This document shows, piece after piece, positions 33,237-43,615 of a stretch of DNA of 64,000 nt. Each line of letters opens with the position of its first letter. Position 1 is the stretch's first letter. The stretch is from a virus, in the IMG/VR virus record IMGVR_UViG_3300046799_000011, positions 47,670 through 111,669 of that record. One strand, given 5' to 3'. The notes beneath the pieces are model-generated. The model did no database searches, was not told the DNA's origin, and was given only the letters and a program-made list of their open reading frames with translations. Position numbers and translations under genes: made by a program.

Positions 33237-35420
33237 TTAGCTCTTAGTGTACCAATTCCACGCGGAAGAAACTCGTGCTGGGTATATTGTTACTGAATTT
33301 CCTTGGGCTGCAAGGGTATACGTTGTTGCAGGTGCGCCAACCCCTTGAATAGTTTCACTATTAACTGTGTGGATAACTACGGGATTAGCACTTGAGTCAG
33401 TCTTCTTGAAGGTATATACATTAGGTGTCCATGCCGCGCTAATGAGTGTTATATCTTTCTGTGCAGACGTGGCATCTATCAGTACTACTTCATCAAGAAC
33501 ACTTACTGTATAGTTCGCCGATACCGCTGTAACTGGGAACGCCTTCTGCCCATCCACAATCTTAAGTCCGGTTGAAGCGCTTACTGTCGTATTGGCTGCT
33601 GTGTACAGTCCTGTAAGTCTGATATTTCCCAAGGCTGCGTTAAGAGCCGCTCCGGAATTTCTATCCGTAAAGGAAGGTGCACCAGTCTCTGTGTCTAGCT
33701 GGTCAATATTAAGGAAGGGGCCTATACCTGCTGATCCGGCACCAACAATATTGATCAGGTGAGTACATGCCTCAACGGAGATTTGATTAATCCAGAAAGC
33801 GTGAGTGGCACCAACGCCCCCAAAGTAAACACCTACTGGGCAGAAGCCTGACCAGCAATAAAGGATTCTCATATTGTCTACTGTGGTGTGCTCTGTGGCA
33901 AAGAATCCAAAAGTGAATCCTCCGTGACAAGTAACATTACTGATCGCGCAGTTATCGTTATTACCGTTGGCGGGCATAAGCCATCCGATAGACAAACCAT
34001 TGGCAAAGCTGTTAGGACTTGCAAAGTCGTTGTGCGGAACGGTACCTGTAGTTCCATAGGCGAAGTCAAATAGATTACAGTTGGAAACTCCTGTCATATC
34101 TCCAGCGCTGTAACTCAAGCCGAAGGAACTGTAGGTAGTAAGGATAGACATGTCTTTGAACGTAACACCCATGTTGCTGAAGATTCCGGGAGCAACACCA
34201 TAACCACCGGGTTGTGACGGGCCACCAATAACACAGGCATTTCCGCCATTGTTAATACTTGTAGTCTGGGCACCAGAGGACGCAAATACTCCAAAGGAAA
34301 CAAGGGTACTTCCAGAAAACTGAGGAGTAAGCTGTTCCCAGTGCTGAAGGATGGAACCGTTGCCTACACCAAGGAAAATGAGATTGCTCTTATTTCCTGT
34401 AGTAACTAGCGGAGGAAGATATAGCTGGGAATTTCCTGCGTGTGCTGTAGTAAGTGCGCCCGCGATTCCGTAGAATAATCCGGAACCTGTTGGGAAGAAT
34501 ATTGTGGCTGCACCATGTAATCCCGCGTAAGTAACAGCAGCATTGATAGCGCTCTGAACTGCCACAGTATCATCAGTTGCCCATAGAAGCAGGGCACCAG
34601 AAACTGTATTAGACGCGGCGACACTGATAGTTACTTGTCCCGAGTTAACGAAGGCTGTGATCTGCGCGATTAGGGAGGTAACTCCTGCGGCTGCTGCACC
34701 CTTGAGCATTACCCATTTACCCACATCGCCTAGTACAAAGGGATTAGACGGAGAAGTAAGATCTGTCTGCCCCGAAATAATGGCACCATCAAGAACTAGC
34801 TTTCCGTCACCCAATGCCCCGTAGGTGGCAACATTGAATACGTCTGCTCGCTTAAGTGCATATGCCCCATTAGCACGAGTAACCTCAGAAGCTATCTGTG
34901 TGTCCGTGTAAGAGGCCGCATTTGTCTGGGCGGTAGTTGCTGCCCCAGCCGCGTCAAAGGCGCTAGAAGAGGCCGTAGCGGCTGTTCCTAGGCCAAGATT
35001 GTTGCGTGCTGTAGCTGCGTTAGCTAGGTCCGATAGGTTGTTCGCCTTGAACAACGCATTAGTTGTAGTAAAGGCATTAGCATTTGTCTGTGCTGTAGTA
35101 GCTGCGCCCGCAGGATCAAAGGCTGATGTAGCCGATTGGGCAGCAGAACCCAAGCCTAGATTGGTTCTGGCCGTTGCTACATTCGTAAGATCAGAAAGGT
35201 TATTGGCTGCAAGCAAGGAACCCGCGCCTGATGGGGCTGTCCAGGTAGCGGTGTTAACGCTAGTTGCGGTAAGGACTAAGCCGTTAGCCGGAGTACCCGA
35301 TACAGTTACCCCATTTACCTTTGAGGAGTTAGTAGATATCTCTCCTTCTAGTTCAAGCAGAGCATCATTAAGAATGATGTCCCAGTCGGTTTGTCCCTTA
35401 GTGGGAATTACAAGTGCCAT
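33237..35420 (-). CDS. second tailspike, beta-helix with internal repeats
   Basis: 727 aa. Same anchor pattern (IPTKGQTDWDIILNDALLEL). Residues about 70-175 have repeated NLSDLxNxATARxNLGLG and AAGAATTAQTNA modules (a coiled fibre shaft), then NVATYGALGDGK and DDTVAVQSAINAAV of a pectate-lyase-fold helix. Paralogue of the 31136 gene; two spikes may widen host range. Confidence 0.8.
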   Translation of the reverse strand: MALVIPTKGQTDWDIILNDALLELEGEISTNSSKVNGVTVSGTPANGLVLTATSVNTATWTAPSGAGSLLAANNLSDLTNVATARTNLGLGSAAQSATSAFDPAGAATTAQTNANAFTTTNALFKANNLSDLANAATARNNLGLGTAATASSSAFDAAGAATTAQTNAASYTDTQIASEVTRANGAYALKRADVFNVATYGALGDGKLVLDGAIISGQTDLTSPSNPFVLGDVGKWVMLKGAAAAGVTSLIAQITAFVNSGQVTISVAASNTVSGALLLWATDDTVAVQSAINAAVTYAGLHGAATIFFPTGSGLFYGIAGALTTAHAGNSQLYLPPLVTTGNKSNLIFLGVGNGSILQHWEQLTPQFSGSTLVSFGVFASSGAQTTSINNGGNACVIGGPSQPGGYGVAPGIFSNMGVTFKDMSILTTYSSFGLSYSAGDMTGVSNCNLFDFAYGTTGTVPHNDFASPNSFANGLSIGWLMPANGNNDNCAISNVTCHGGFTFGFFATEHTTVDNMRILYCWSGFCPVGVYFGGVGATHAFWINQISVEACTHLINIVGAGSAGIGPFLNIDQLDTETGAPSFTDRNSGAALNAALGNIRLTGLYTAANTTVSASTGLKIVDGQKAFPVTAVSANYTVSVLDEVVLIDATSAQKDITLISAAWTPNVYTFKKTDSSANPVVIHTVNSETIQGVGAPATTYTLAAQGNSVTIYPARVSSAWNWYTKS

Positions 35421-35423
35421 CTT

Positions 35424-36170
35424 TTATCCTCCATAAGGACCTGAACCGTATTGACCTTCACCATAACCGGTATGTGTTGGCACCACATAAGCAGGGGAGC
35501 GCAGGGAAGGAGTTACCTGATTTATTATCTTGGTAAGAGGGCTTGTACCACTAGGGGCATAACTGAGTGGGAATATACCTCTACCACTATTGTACGGATC
35601 ATAGACCGTATCGTTTAAGCTGAGTCTCTGAGAGAACTGCTTGTCATTAGGTGTTACGTACTGAGCAAATTGAATATCATTTACCATCTCATCAGGCTTA
35701 ACCTGAGTAGCATCAATAGATACAATAATATCTTTCTGCTGAATCTGTCCCATAACCTGAACACTGGTTACCCGGAATACCTTAGTATCATATACGAATC
35801 TATCTTTTAGATAATTCTGATTGTTAAGGTCCATACGATCCAAGCCCATACGTTTTATCTGGTCAAAAGATAAAGTTACGTGGGCTCTGTCATTGGAGTA
35901 GAAACCATATTCTGTATTATCGTTATCCCCTTCTATGTGGATAACATGTAATGCTGGAATTGTATTGGGTCCGAAATAAACTCTCCCCAATGTTCCTGCG
36001 GCTTCTCCGTATACAGGATCTATAGTTGACTGGTCATAGGCGAATCTGAAGTAATAGATCTCATCGCCAGTCCATCTCTGCCAATCACGAAGACCCTTAT
36101 AGATTTCAGATGTCTCGAAATCGACGGAGAATCTTCCGCCCTTCCACCCGATACGTCCGATCGGAATCAC
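35424..36170 (-). CDS. neck / virion protein
   Basis: 248 aa, GTG start. Beta-rich, ends in a Gly/Tyr tail (GYGEGQYGSGPYGG). Located between head-tail connector and tailspikes. No family named. Confidence 0.5.
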   Translation of the reverse strand: MIPIGRIGWKGGRFSVDFETSEIYKGLRDWQRWTGDEIYYFRFAYDQSTIDPVYGEAAGTLGRVYFGPNTIPALHVIHIEGDNDNTEYGFYSNDRAHVTLSFDQIKRMGLDRMDLNNQNYLKDRFVYDTKVFRVTSVQVMGQIQQKDIIVSIDATQVKPDEMVNDIQFAQYVTPNDKQFSQRLSLNDTVYDPYNSGRGIFPLSYAPSGTSPLTKIINQVTPSLRSPAYVVPTHTGYGEGQYGSGPYGG

Positions 36171-36198
36171 ATCCTTTTTCTATAAGGGTCTTCACTGT

Positions 36199-37023
36199 TT
36201 ATAATCCCCACATCCCACCAAAGATCGGACTCTGAAGATTACTCTCATCTTCGTCTCTAGCATCAATTGGTGGAAGCTGACGACGCGGCAGATCGTAGTC
36301 ATCGTATTCTCTGTCTTCAAAGATCGGTACCAGACGGTTGGTAGTCTTGGATACTCTTCTGATCTTGGACATTTCAATTCGATTAAGACCGATATTGAGC
36401 ATGGCACAAAGCTGATTGTACCTAGCTGTCATAGCGTCTATCTGGTCTCTGATCTGGCGGTATCTCTGGCTGCGGGGAACTGTAGTTCCATCAGCGGATG
36501 AGATATCGATATCAGTACTCGCGTCTGTAGCCAAAGCCCACAGGGCATCTATTGTTGCGCGGAGTGCTACTAACGTACCTTCTATCTCAGGGAGATTAGA
36601 AAGATCGATTGGTACCGTTACATACTTGACAAAGCCGTTTGAATCTTTGAATCGGGTCTTTACTGTTCTGCCATTCGCATGTTGAATAACAGCGTCATTG
36701 ATAAAGGCACCCAATTCTTCATCGGAGAACATACCACTAGCCTGCCCCGAAACTACTAAGGTGTCTCCTTGAGGTAATGGGGAAGGCGTACCAGTAAGGA
36801 AGATTCTTCCCTCTTGGTAGTTCATCGCATAGTCTGTTCCCTTTACCAGAAGAACAGGTACTTGATTGCGTATCCACGTTACTGTCTCATTCCAGATATT
36901 GAAATCTGTTAGATCATAAGTGGAAACCATTCCAGTACCCAGGAAGGTATCCGAAAAGGGGGCGCCCGTATCTCCTAACTCAATGCGGACTCGATTAATG
37001 ATGTCCTGTGTAGTGAAAGCCAT
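36199..37023 (-). CDS. probable head-tail connector
   Basis: 274 aa. Starts FTTQDIINRVRIELGD, typical of phage connector/adaptor proteins, with helices then a basic C-terminus. Position after capsid genes agrees. Confidence 0.6.
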   Translation of the reverse strand: MAFTTQDIINRVRIELGDTGAPFSDTFLGTGMVSTYDLTDFNIWNETVTWIRNQVPVLLVKGTDYAMNYQEGRIFLTGTPSPLPQGDTLVVSGQASGMFSDEELGAFINDAVIQHANGRTVKTRFKDSNGFVKYVTVPIDLSNLPEIEGTLVALRATIDALWALATDASTDIDISSADGTTVPRSQRYRQIRDQIDAMTARYNQLCAMLNIGLNRIEMSKIRRVSKTTNRLVPIFEDREYDDYDLPRRQLPPIDARDEDESNLQSPIFGGMWGL

Positions 37024-37029
37024 AGAGAC

Positions 37030-37482
37030 CTACTGTTGTGTGAGAGTTAGATTAGCGATTGGAATAGTAATGGATTGGTTCTGAGGTGCAGTAACCGGAA
37101 CATCCCATTGCCATACGCAGATTACTTCACCGGTTGTTCCTGACGCTGCGTTTACCAAAGCCCCATAGGTTGTTGGTGTTCCGGATCCGGAGGCAGCAGT
37201 AAAGGGGCCAAAGGTAAGAAGGTTACTGTTCTGAATTTGGCTGGTACCTTCTGAGGGAGACGTAGCCGCTGAGAATGTAGCTATCTCTCTTGTGTATCCC
37301 GTAGCAGCTAATTCAGTTAACTCGGAAAGCTGCGGATCGGTAGGGGTAGCTGCCGTTGTACTCGGGTCTGCTGTAAGCAAAGCCACATAGGCTGTTGTTG
37401 GAGGAGTCCAGCCACCTAGCGATGTACCTGTTATCCAATTGAGGATTGCACGGTCTGTCGTATCAGTTAGATTACCTGACAT
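37030..37482 (-). CDS. virion decoration-type protein
   Basis: 150 aa with WTPPTTAYVALLTADPS and YGALVNAASGTTGEVICVW, a common phage fibre/decoration pattern (beta sandwich). Exact place in the virion unknown. Confidence 0.6.
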   Translation of the reverse strand: MSGNLTDTTDRAILNWITGTSLGGWTPPTTAYVALLTADPSTTAATPTDPQLSELTELAATGYTREIATFSAATSPSEGTSQIQNSNLLTFGPFTAASGSGTPTTYGALVNAASGTTGEVICVWQWDVPVTAPQNQSITIPIANLTLTQQ

Positions 37483-37496
37483 AGTTTATTTCTCCC

Positions 37497-37874
37497 TTAG
37501 CGGTATCCGCCCTCCCAAAGGAGGCCCTTACTTGATAGGTGTCGTGCCAGTTCTACAGGAACAACATACTTGCGTCCCTCTTCAAAGTTATAGTGATTTC
37601 CGGCACCAAAAGTTACCTGGTCAAGAGTAATAAGAGGGATGATGGTACGTGTAGGAGATTCTAATTCAATTTCCTTGTCTACGTCCAACTCATCCTTCAC
37701 TACAGAAGTGATAGGTCCGTTGGAGTAATCAACAGGAACATCATTGATTTCATTCTCTACTTCGGCCATCATAGAAATTTCTTGAGCACGTCTCTTAAGC
37801 TCAGCCTGATTTTCCTTCTGAAGACGCTCAGTTTCAATACCGGTAAGATCTCCGGCGCGCTTGCGTGGTGGCAT
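37497..37874 (-). CDS. hypothetical virion-region protein
   Basis: 125 aa starting MPPRKRAGDL with TTGGAG upstream. Basic start, coiled middle, then a conserved-looking VTFGAGNHYNFEEGRKYVVP that resembles capsid-associated proteins. Confidence 0.6.
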   Translation of the reverse strand: MPPRKRAGDLTGIETERLQKENQAELKRRAQEISMMAEVENEINDVPVDYSNGPITSVVKDELDVDKEIELESPTRTIIPLITLDQVTFGAGNHYNFEEGRKYVVPVELARHLSSKGLLWEGGYR

Positions 37875-37913
37875 TCTATTCTCCAAATTTATAGCTCGTG
37901 TGTTAGTTAAATT

Positions 37914-37946
37914 ATATAAGAAAACCCTGCCCATAACAGGCAGGGC
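37914..37946 (-). terminator. intrinsic terminator after the capsid gene
   Basis: Perfect 7-bp GC stem CCCTGCC/GGCAGGG (925-931 and 939-945) with a T-rich run following on the leftward RNA. Probably sets high capsid mRNA relative to downstream genes. Confidence 0.8.
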
Positions 37947-37973
37947 TTCTTATAGTTTCACTCTAGATAAAGA

Positions 37974-39011
37974 TTAGTTTGTAGATGCAACTACAACAGA
38001 AATGTCAGTGATAAGACCAAGACCCCAAATTGCATACCATGCCAAGGCGTGCTCTCTTCCGAAGTCTAGAATACCACCATCGCGCAATTCAACAGGAAGT
38101 GAAATAGCGTGACCGAAGGCGTTGTCTCCAATGAAGATGGAATCATAACGGTTAGCTGCACCGTTACCAGTTGTTACACCACCAGTTGTTGTGTCAGTTG
38201 TCCAACCGGCTCCGGCCCCACCTACGACGTTACGTACCTGAGTTGTCTCGATAAATACGACATCGTTCAAACGTCCGATTTCTCCCAGCATAAAGTTACC
38301 TGGGGCTGCATACTTAGTCATCTCGATAAACTGAGGATCGTTACGTAGCCAACGGCTCTGGTGAGGGTGGACAAAGCAGACATAAGTCTCGCCTAAGCGG
38401 GGGACATTCTTGGTTGCCAGTGTCTCGACTGCGTCGTATACAGTCTGAGAGCTGAGGTTGAAGTCACCAGTCATGGATGCGTTAGATGTACCCGCAGTAC
38501 CAATGTTGTAGAAGACCTGGTTATTGATTGCGCCGGAATCCTTCTGGTATCCGAAGATCTGTGAGGAAGCCTGAAGCAATGTGTTTCTGGCACTTACGTC
38601 AAGGTAAGTAGCCATGTTACGACCTAGAAGACGGGAAGCAGAAGCCATAACATCATCGAAGGAAGCGTTAAGTAGAAGCTCAGATACAGCAACAGCAAAT
38701 CCCTGCTCAGCAACTGTAATGCTGAACTGGCTGGCTGTTAGTGGAGCTGTCTGCATACGGATACCTTCAACAAGCTGAGAAGCATTGCCTAGGTTGTTGT
38801 AACGCATAAAGTTAATAGTAAGACCCGGAGTTACTCCAAGCTCTGTCTTCTTTACAGCGAATTGCTCGAAACGGAGTATCGGCATTGCCTGGAATAGGAT
38901 TTCCTTACTCCAGATTGTTTGGATTGCTGGAGAAAGTGCTGAACTTCCACCCGGGTAAGCTGTTGGAGCACCGGAGATATTCGGTGTGCCCGTAATTGCT
39001 GAACCAGCCAT
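37974..39011 (-). CDS. major capsid protein
   Basis: 345 aa. Position between scaffold and terminator, and stretches QTIWSKEILFQAMPILRFEQFA and AGTSNASM... fit HK97-fold capsid proteins of large actinophages. Size and context make this the main shell protein. Confidence 0.85.
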   Translation of the reverse strand: MAGSAITGTPNISGAPTAYPGGSSALSPAIQTIWSKEILFQAMPILRFEQFAVKKTELGVTPGLTINFMRYNNLGNASQLVEGIRMQTAPLTASQFSITVAEQGFAVAVSELLLNASFDDVMASASRLLGRNMATYLDVSARNTLLQASSQIFGYQKDSGAINNQVFYNIGTAGTSNASMTGDFNLSSQTVYDAVETLATKNVPRLGETYVCFVHPHQSRWLRNDPQFIEMTKYAAPGNFMLGEIGRLNDVVFIETTQVRNVVGGAGAGWTTDTTTGGVTTGNGAANRYDSIFIGDNAFGHAISLPVELRDGGILDFGREHALAWYAIWGLGLITDISVVVASTN

Positions 39012-39068
39012 ATTTAGTCCTTATCGCTTATATGGGTTCGGGCACTAGCCGTACCCAGTGTGTTTAAA

Positions 39069-39881
39069 TTATCCGAAAAGGCCACGAGATCTCGCAGCAT
39101 CGTTTCCGGCTAGTCCCGACTCTTGACGGAACTTCGTGTACTCAGCCATGGTCATGTTGTTAATGTCCTCTGGCGTATATGTCTTCTGACCCACAGCACC
39201 ATCTAAGGGGCCTAGAGCTGTGTATCCTGTAGGTGCTACTCCACGTACTTGCGCTGCCTGCTGTTGTCTTGCCTGAGCCACTTCATCCGCAATGGACTGA
39301 GTAGCAACCTTTGCTTGTGCTATAGCGTTATCGATTTGTTCCTTGTTATCACCTGTGATGAAGTTATGGAACTGTGGGGCAATGTCATTAGCATTGGCTT
39401 GCAGTTGTGCAGTTCTATAGTCTACAAGATCATTATATTCTCTTTCCTTGGTACGTAGCGCAGCTTCGGCATCACGTTCTGTCTGGAGCTGCTTGAAACG
39501 CTCTTCCCAAGTATTTGTTGTTTCTTGTAACTTCTTCTCAAGGAGTGCCTTTGCAGACATCTCCTCTTCTTTTCTAGCTGTTTCTGCTGCTAGCTTCTCG
39601 GCTTGCTTACGCTCGACTTCAGCAAGTTCCTGTGCCTTCTGGTCTTGAATATCTTGAAGTGTCTTCTGCGCAGAAGACCATTGATTCTTTAGTGATTCAA
39701 TTTCAGTATAGAGCTTATCCTTCTCTTCCTTACGCGCTCTAGCAATGTCAGCCTCAGAGAATATTCTCTCTCCAGAAGCGCCATGCTGAAAAGCTGATGG
39801 GGAAGGTGCAGGACTCTGAGCACCGTTATCAGTATTTGGAGTCCCAATTGGTGAGTCCAAAGGCTGTGTTGGAGTTGCCAT
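39069..39881 (-). CDS. capsid scaffolding protein
   Basis: 270 aa (start MATPTQP; an ATG 6 nt upstream is also possible). Residues about 45-140 are one long Lys/Glu-rich coiled coil, with a Pro/Ser-rich N-terminus. Between portal and capsid, the standard scaffold position. Confidence 0.75.
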   Translation of the reverse strand: MATPTQPLDSPIGTPNTDNGAQSPAPSPSAFQHGASGERIFSEADIARARKEEKDKLYTEIESLKNQWSSAQKTLQDIQDQKAQELAEVERKQAEKLAAETARKEEEMSAKALLEKKLQETTNTWEERFKQLQTERDAEAALRTKEREYNDLVDYRTAQLQANANDIAPQFHNFITGDNKEQIDNAIAQAKVATQSIADEVAQARQQQAAQVRGVAPTGYTALGPLDGAVGQKTYTPEDINNMTMAEYTKFRQESGLAGNDAARSRGLFG

Positions 39882-39952
39882 TTTCATATCTCCTAGAATT
39901 TAACTTGATGTTTTCCGAATATATCCCAAATGAATTTACTTAAATGTGTACG

Positions 39953-41659
39953 TTAATCGTCGGTTGGAAGCTGTCGAGTACCTAGCTTAGTTCCGTATGC
40001 ATTGACGACTGCCTCGCGTAGAGCGTCCATAGAGCCCACGCCATCCAGTTCTTGCAGATCTATCTTATTGATAGTCCCTGGTCCACCAGAAGGCGGTACA
40101 GGATTCCCTAGAGCATCTTCACCCGTTTCAGCAGGCTCAGAAGTTCCATCCGGTTGAGGTGTCATTCCAGTCAATTCTAGAATTACTGAATCGATCTGAG
40201 TTCTTAGCATACGTAGGGCACCATCACGGATGGCATCCTGGTGCAGCTCATCAAAGATCTCTTGAAGCTTCTCGTCTGGGAATTGTTCGCCCAGATCCTT
40301 CAAAGCTCCTCTACGAGATTCGAGATCCATATTCATCATTGCGCCGATTTCATTCAGCTTAACCAACTTATCCACAGGTAGTGGAGAAGGCCAGTCAATA
40401 TCACTGAAATAAACTAATGGGTCTCTTGGGTCAATAGCTAGAGGTTGACCCTCTTGGATGATTCCCTCTGTATTTGGATCGTACAGAGTAGCTTCAGGTT
40501 CAAAAATAAAGAGAGTCTTTAATGCTAACTCATTTATTTTTTGTAGTCCCTTACCATATTGTATCTTCTTTAGTTCAAACTTTTGCATTAGTGGTAAGAA
40601 TTGCATAGCAAGAGCTACACCTGAAGTATTTGAAATGGCTTGACTCTGTCCTAGAGCTGTCTCAGGAACACCAGTCATCTCGTGCATGGCTACCTTGAGC
40701 ATATTCAGAGCGTCCAGTGGACCTTCTAGTTCCACACCATTTTCAAGGTTGTTAACTGTAACGTCCTTGTTTCCAATGGACCATACACGATTAGTTCCCT
40801 TCTCAAGCTGAGAGGGCTTCGCACCGATAACAACAGTAATAGGTGCGGCATGGTAATTAACGATGTCAGCAATATCAGTTGCTGTTTCGTTGTACTGACG
40901 ATTCAGGGTAATAAGATCCTGCACATCAGACATTCCCCAAGGGGATCCGGAAGCAGGGTGATTAGCAATATGCACAATAGGAATAACACCTAAGGCATTG
41001 GGACGCTCATCAATTAGTTCATCGTTAACATACTCACGAATTATGTCAGAGCGAATTAATTCTGTGTATGTATAAACGGAACGAGTTCCCTCAGTGTTGG
41101 TTCCCCAGAAACGATACTTGAGCTTGAACTCCAGGAGTCTGTCTCTATCGTGTGGATGCCAAGTAGGGAAGCAGTAAGCGGAGTTAAGGGGAAGGATACG
41201 TACTCGACCTGCATGGTTATTCCCAGCGTCATCTACCCAAGCAGATTCATACGCCACCTTAACGAATGAATCTCCAGAGACACCACCTTGCTGTCCCATC
41301 TCCCAAGTAACGGCCTTCATATTGTTATCTAACTGCCAAACTCTTTTCAGCAAGGCAGGAACAATGTGGTCGTACTCTTTGACAGTATCGAAGGAAATGC
41401 CTCTGGAGAAACAGAAGCTATTAATATAATCGGCGAAAGCCTTTACGTAATTGAAGGTTAATTGTGGATCACCAAACTCTCTACGAGTTCCCCAGTGATG
41501 TCCTAGGTACCAAGCCCAGTATTCGGCGTATCTATTAAGGCGAGGTCCATGCATTTCAAATTCTTCATCAGACAGCTCAACCAAGCCTAGCGGGCTAATA
41601 GCAATAGCTAGGTCTGATGCAGAAGCTCTCATTGATGGAGAGTAGAAAGACATTGACAT
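39953..41659 (-). CDS. portal protein
   Basis: 568 aa. YAEYWAWYLGHHW, QLTFNYVKAFADYINSFCFSRG and SQAISNTSGVALAMQFLPLMQ match SPP1-type portals. Forms the DNA-entry ring at the head vertex. Ends in a Pro/Glu-rich tail. Confidence 0.88.
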   Translation of the reverse strand: MSMSFYSPSMRASASDLAIAISPLGLVELSDEEFEMHGPRLNRYAEYWAWYLGHHWGTRREFGDPQLTFNYVKAFADYINSFCFSRGISFDTVKEYDHIVPALLKRVWQLDNNMKAVTWEMGQQGGVSGDSFVKVAYESAWVDDAGNNHAGRVRILPLNSAYCFPTWHPHDRDRLLEFKLKYRFWGTNTEGTRSVYTYTELIRSDIIREYVNDELIDERPNALGVIPIVHIANHPASGSPWGMSDVQDLITLNRQYNETATDIADIVNYHAAPITVVIGAKPSQLEKGTNRVWSIGNKDVTVNNLENGVELEGPLDALNMLKVAMHEMTGVPETALGQSQAISNTSGVALAMQFLPLMQKFELKKIQYGKGLQKINELALKTLFIFEPEATLYDPNTEGIIQEGQPLAIDPRDPLVYFSDIDWPSPLPVDKLVKLNEIGAMMNMDLESRRGALKDLGEQFPDEKLQEIFDELHQDAIRDGALRMLRTQIDSVILELTGMTPQPDGTSEPAETGEDALGNPVPPSGGPGTINKIDLQELDGVGSMDALREAVVNAYGTKLGTRQLPTDD

Positions 41660-41720
41660 GTATACATCCTATAGTTTATCCGAATTAGTATCTCTAGGGT
41701 ACAGGTTACCACAAATTTAA

Positions 41721-42050
41721 TTAAGCCTGATCTCCCTCAACAATAATCTTTACGGATATCCCGGAACCCGCAGCAGTTAAATTAAGAACACCCAGTGTCG
41801 TGGTAAATACAAATGCGGTGCCTGTGAGAGTGGAAGTACTCATTGTAGTAAGAGAAATAACGTGTGCCTGGTTTACTGCTGCGCCCGCTGCAATAATTGT
41901 TGCGTAGGCGTTACTAACGTGGGTAAGACCGGCACCGCTTATATCTACAGTAAATACACCACTACTATTGGTCGTAGCTGTTGTACGTACTTGCACGGGA
42001 CTTGGTGTACTTGCACCTTGCTCATCAGATACAAAATAATCAAAAGCCAT
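41721..42050 (-). CDS. small virion-region protein
   Basis: 109 aa, Ala/Thr-rich beta protein; resembles short decoration proteins. No family named. Confidence 0.5.
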   Translation of the reverse strand: MAFDYFVSDEQGASTPSPVQVRTTATTNSSGVFTVDISGAGLTHVSNAYATIIAAGAAVNQAHVISLTTMSTSTLTGTAFVFTTTLGVLNLTAAGSGISVKIIVEGDQA

Positions 42051-42061
42051 TATAGTTCCTT

Positions 42062-43615
42062 CTATGGATTAGCAAATTTAGCTGCCTTGAAAAATACCGC
42101 TTGTGATGTATTAGCCAAGTTAGTCGCAACTTTAGTTGCAGCAATGTAACCGATAAGACAAGCCTGTGAGCCAATTAAATCAGGGTTAGTGACAAACGCT
42201 TCCTGCCCAACTGCCGCATTGGCTAAGGCTAGTGAAGTATAGTCTACTTGGCCATATTGAATAACCAACTGCGTACCTGTAGCACCTGTCGGAATTAACC
42301 AAATTCTATGAATTGCTGCGTGTCCATTAGCGGACAGGGCTGTAATAGTTCCAGCATTATCATAATTTGCAACGTCTAATGTAGTTCTAGTTCCAGATTG
42401 TGACGAGGTAGTCTGAGTAACGTACCGAAAGGTTGCTAGAAGGTCTGTGGGATTAGTAACTAAGTTGGGCTTATTAATTCCGTTAAAACTGTAATTACGG
42501 CCGATTGAAAGCTGCGTACCTGCTGACTTATCCAGACTTAAACTAGTAGCATTGGCAGTAATAATATTTCCAGATACTGAGAAAGATCCTAGATTAGTGA
42601 AAAGACCAAATAAAGTATCAGTTGGATATGATTCGATGATCGGTGCAGACATTATATTGTACAAAGCGCCCGTTGGAACGACTGACCAGGTAACTCCAAG
42701 TTGAATATTTGCACGACGCTGTGGACCATCAAGAGGTGTGGCCTGTGAATGAATATTTCCAGAGCTATCCGCGTACCAATAGTTAACTACACGAGTATTC
42801 TCAGAAGCTCCCAAGGTGACAGTTTGAGCGTTAATAGTTACTGGAGTAAGCACGGGGAGCGTAGGGGTAGTTACATAATCAGCTACTAATCCTGTACCTG
42901 CTGTGATATTAAAAGCGGTTGGACTAGCATTTTGGGACATAACGCCGCCAGTGAGGATACCTGTACTAACAAAGTTAGGAAGAACTGACCAGGCGGCTGT
43001 AGTGCTTGTTAGGGCTGAAGGTGAAGCTCCATAGGTGGGTGTTCCCGTGATAGCAATGCCATTTACCTTTGCCACCGTTGGTGCTGGATATATACCAGTG
43101 AGATCGCCAGTTGCTGCGCCATTAGGCGGCAAAGCTACAGGAATTTGTCCGAATGTAGCCGAATCTGCTGAAGCACTTCCATTTGCTAGGCCAGTTAGCT
43201 TTTGGTTGTTCATAGAAATTGAAGCTGATGGGGCTGCCATTTGATCTAGACGATTAGCTCTAACAATAGTATTTACATTAGATGTAGCAGACAACGTAGG
43301 CGCTGGATATGTACCTGTCAAATCTCCAGTGGCACTACCGTTAGGTGGAAGTGTCGTAGGAATCTGCCCAAATGCCGCCGCGTCGGTAGCAGCAGTTCCA
43401 TTGGATACTCCAGTAAGTTTATGGGTATTTAGGCTTACGTTAGCTGTAGGCGCTGCCATCTGGTCAAGTCTAATGGCCTCTATAATGCCCTGTACGTTTG
43501 CTGTGGACATTATCGTAGGGTTAGGAAAAGTTCCTCCCAAGTCCCCTCCCGCAGCGCCTTCAGAATTTCCTGCGGGCCCTTGTGGTCCTACACCAAAACT
43601 TCCTCTACGCGCCAT
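42062..43615 (-). CDS. fibre protein with collagen-like start and GDLTGTYPAPT repeats
   Basis: 517 aa. Begins with a short collagen-like stretch (GPQGPAG), then three repeats of a GDLxGxYPxPT module about 70 residues apart, then a C-terminal beta domain. Such modules occur in phage fibres. Likely a head or tail fibre. Confidence 0.65.
   Translation of the reverse strand: MARRGSFGVGPQGPAGNSEGAAGGDLGGTFPNPTIMSTANVQGIIEAIRLDQMAAPTANVSLNTHKLTGVSNGTAATDAAAFGQIPTTLPPNGSATGDLTGTYPAPTLSATSNVNTIVRANRLDQMAAPSASISMNNQKLTGLANGSASADSATFGQIPVALPPNGAATGDLTGIYPAPTVAKVNGIAITGTPTYGASPSALTSTTAAWSVLPNFVSTGILTGGVMSQNASPTAFNITAGTGLVADYVTTPTLPVLTPVTINAQTVTLGASENTRVVNYWYADSSGNIHSQATPLDGPQRRANIQLGVTWSVVPTGALYNIMSAPIIESYPTDTLFGLFTNLGSFSVSGNIITANATSLSLDKSAGTQLSIGRNYSFNGINKPNLVTNPTDLLATFRYVTQTTSSQSGTRTTLDVANYDNAGTITALSANGHAAIHRIWLIPTGATGTQLVIQYGQVDYTSLALANAAVGQEAFVTNPDLIGSQACLIGYIAATKVATNLANTSQAVFFKAAKFANP

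Noticed and set aside
35000-35440. Plus-strand 145-aa frame opposite the second tailspike
   Set aside because: It is a shadow of the Ala/Thr-rich repeat region on the coding strand, without a ribosome site.
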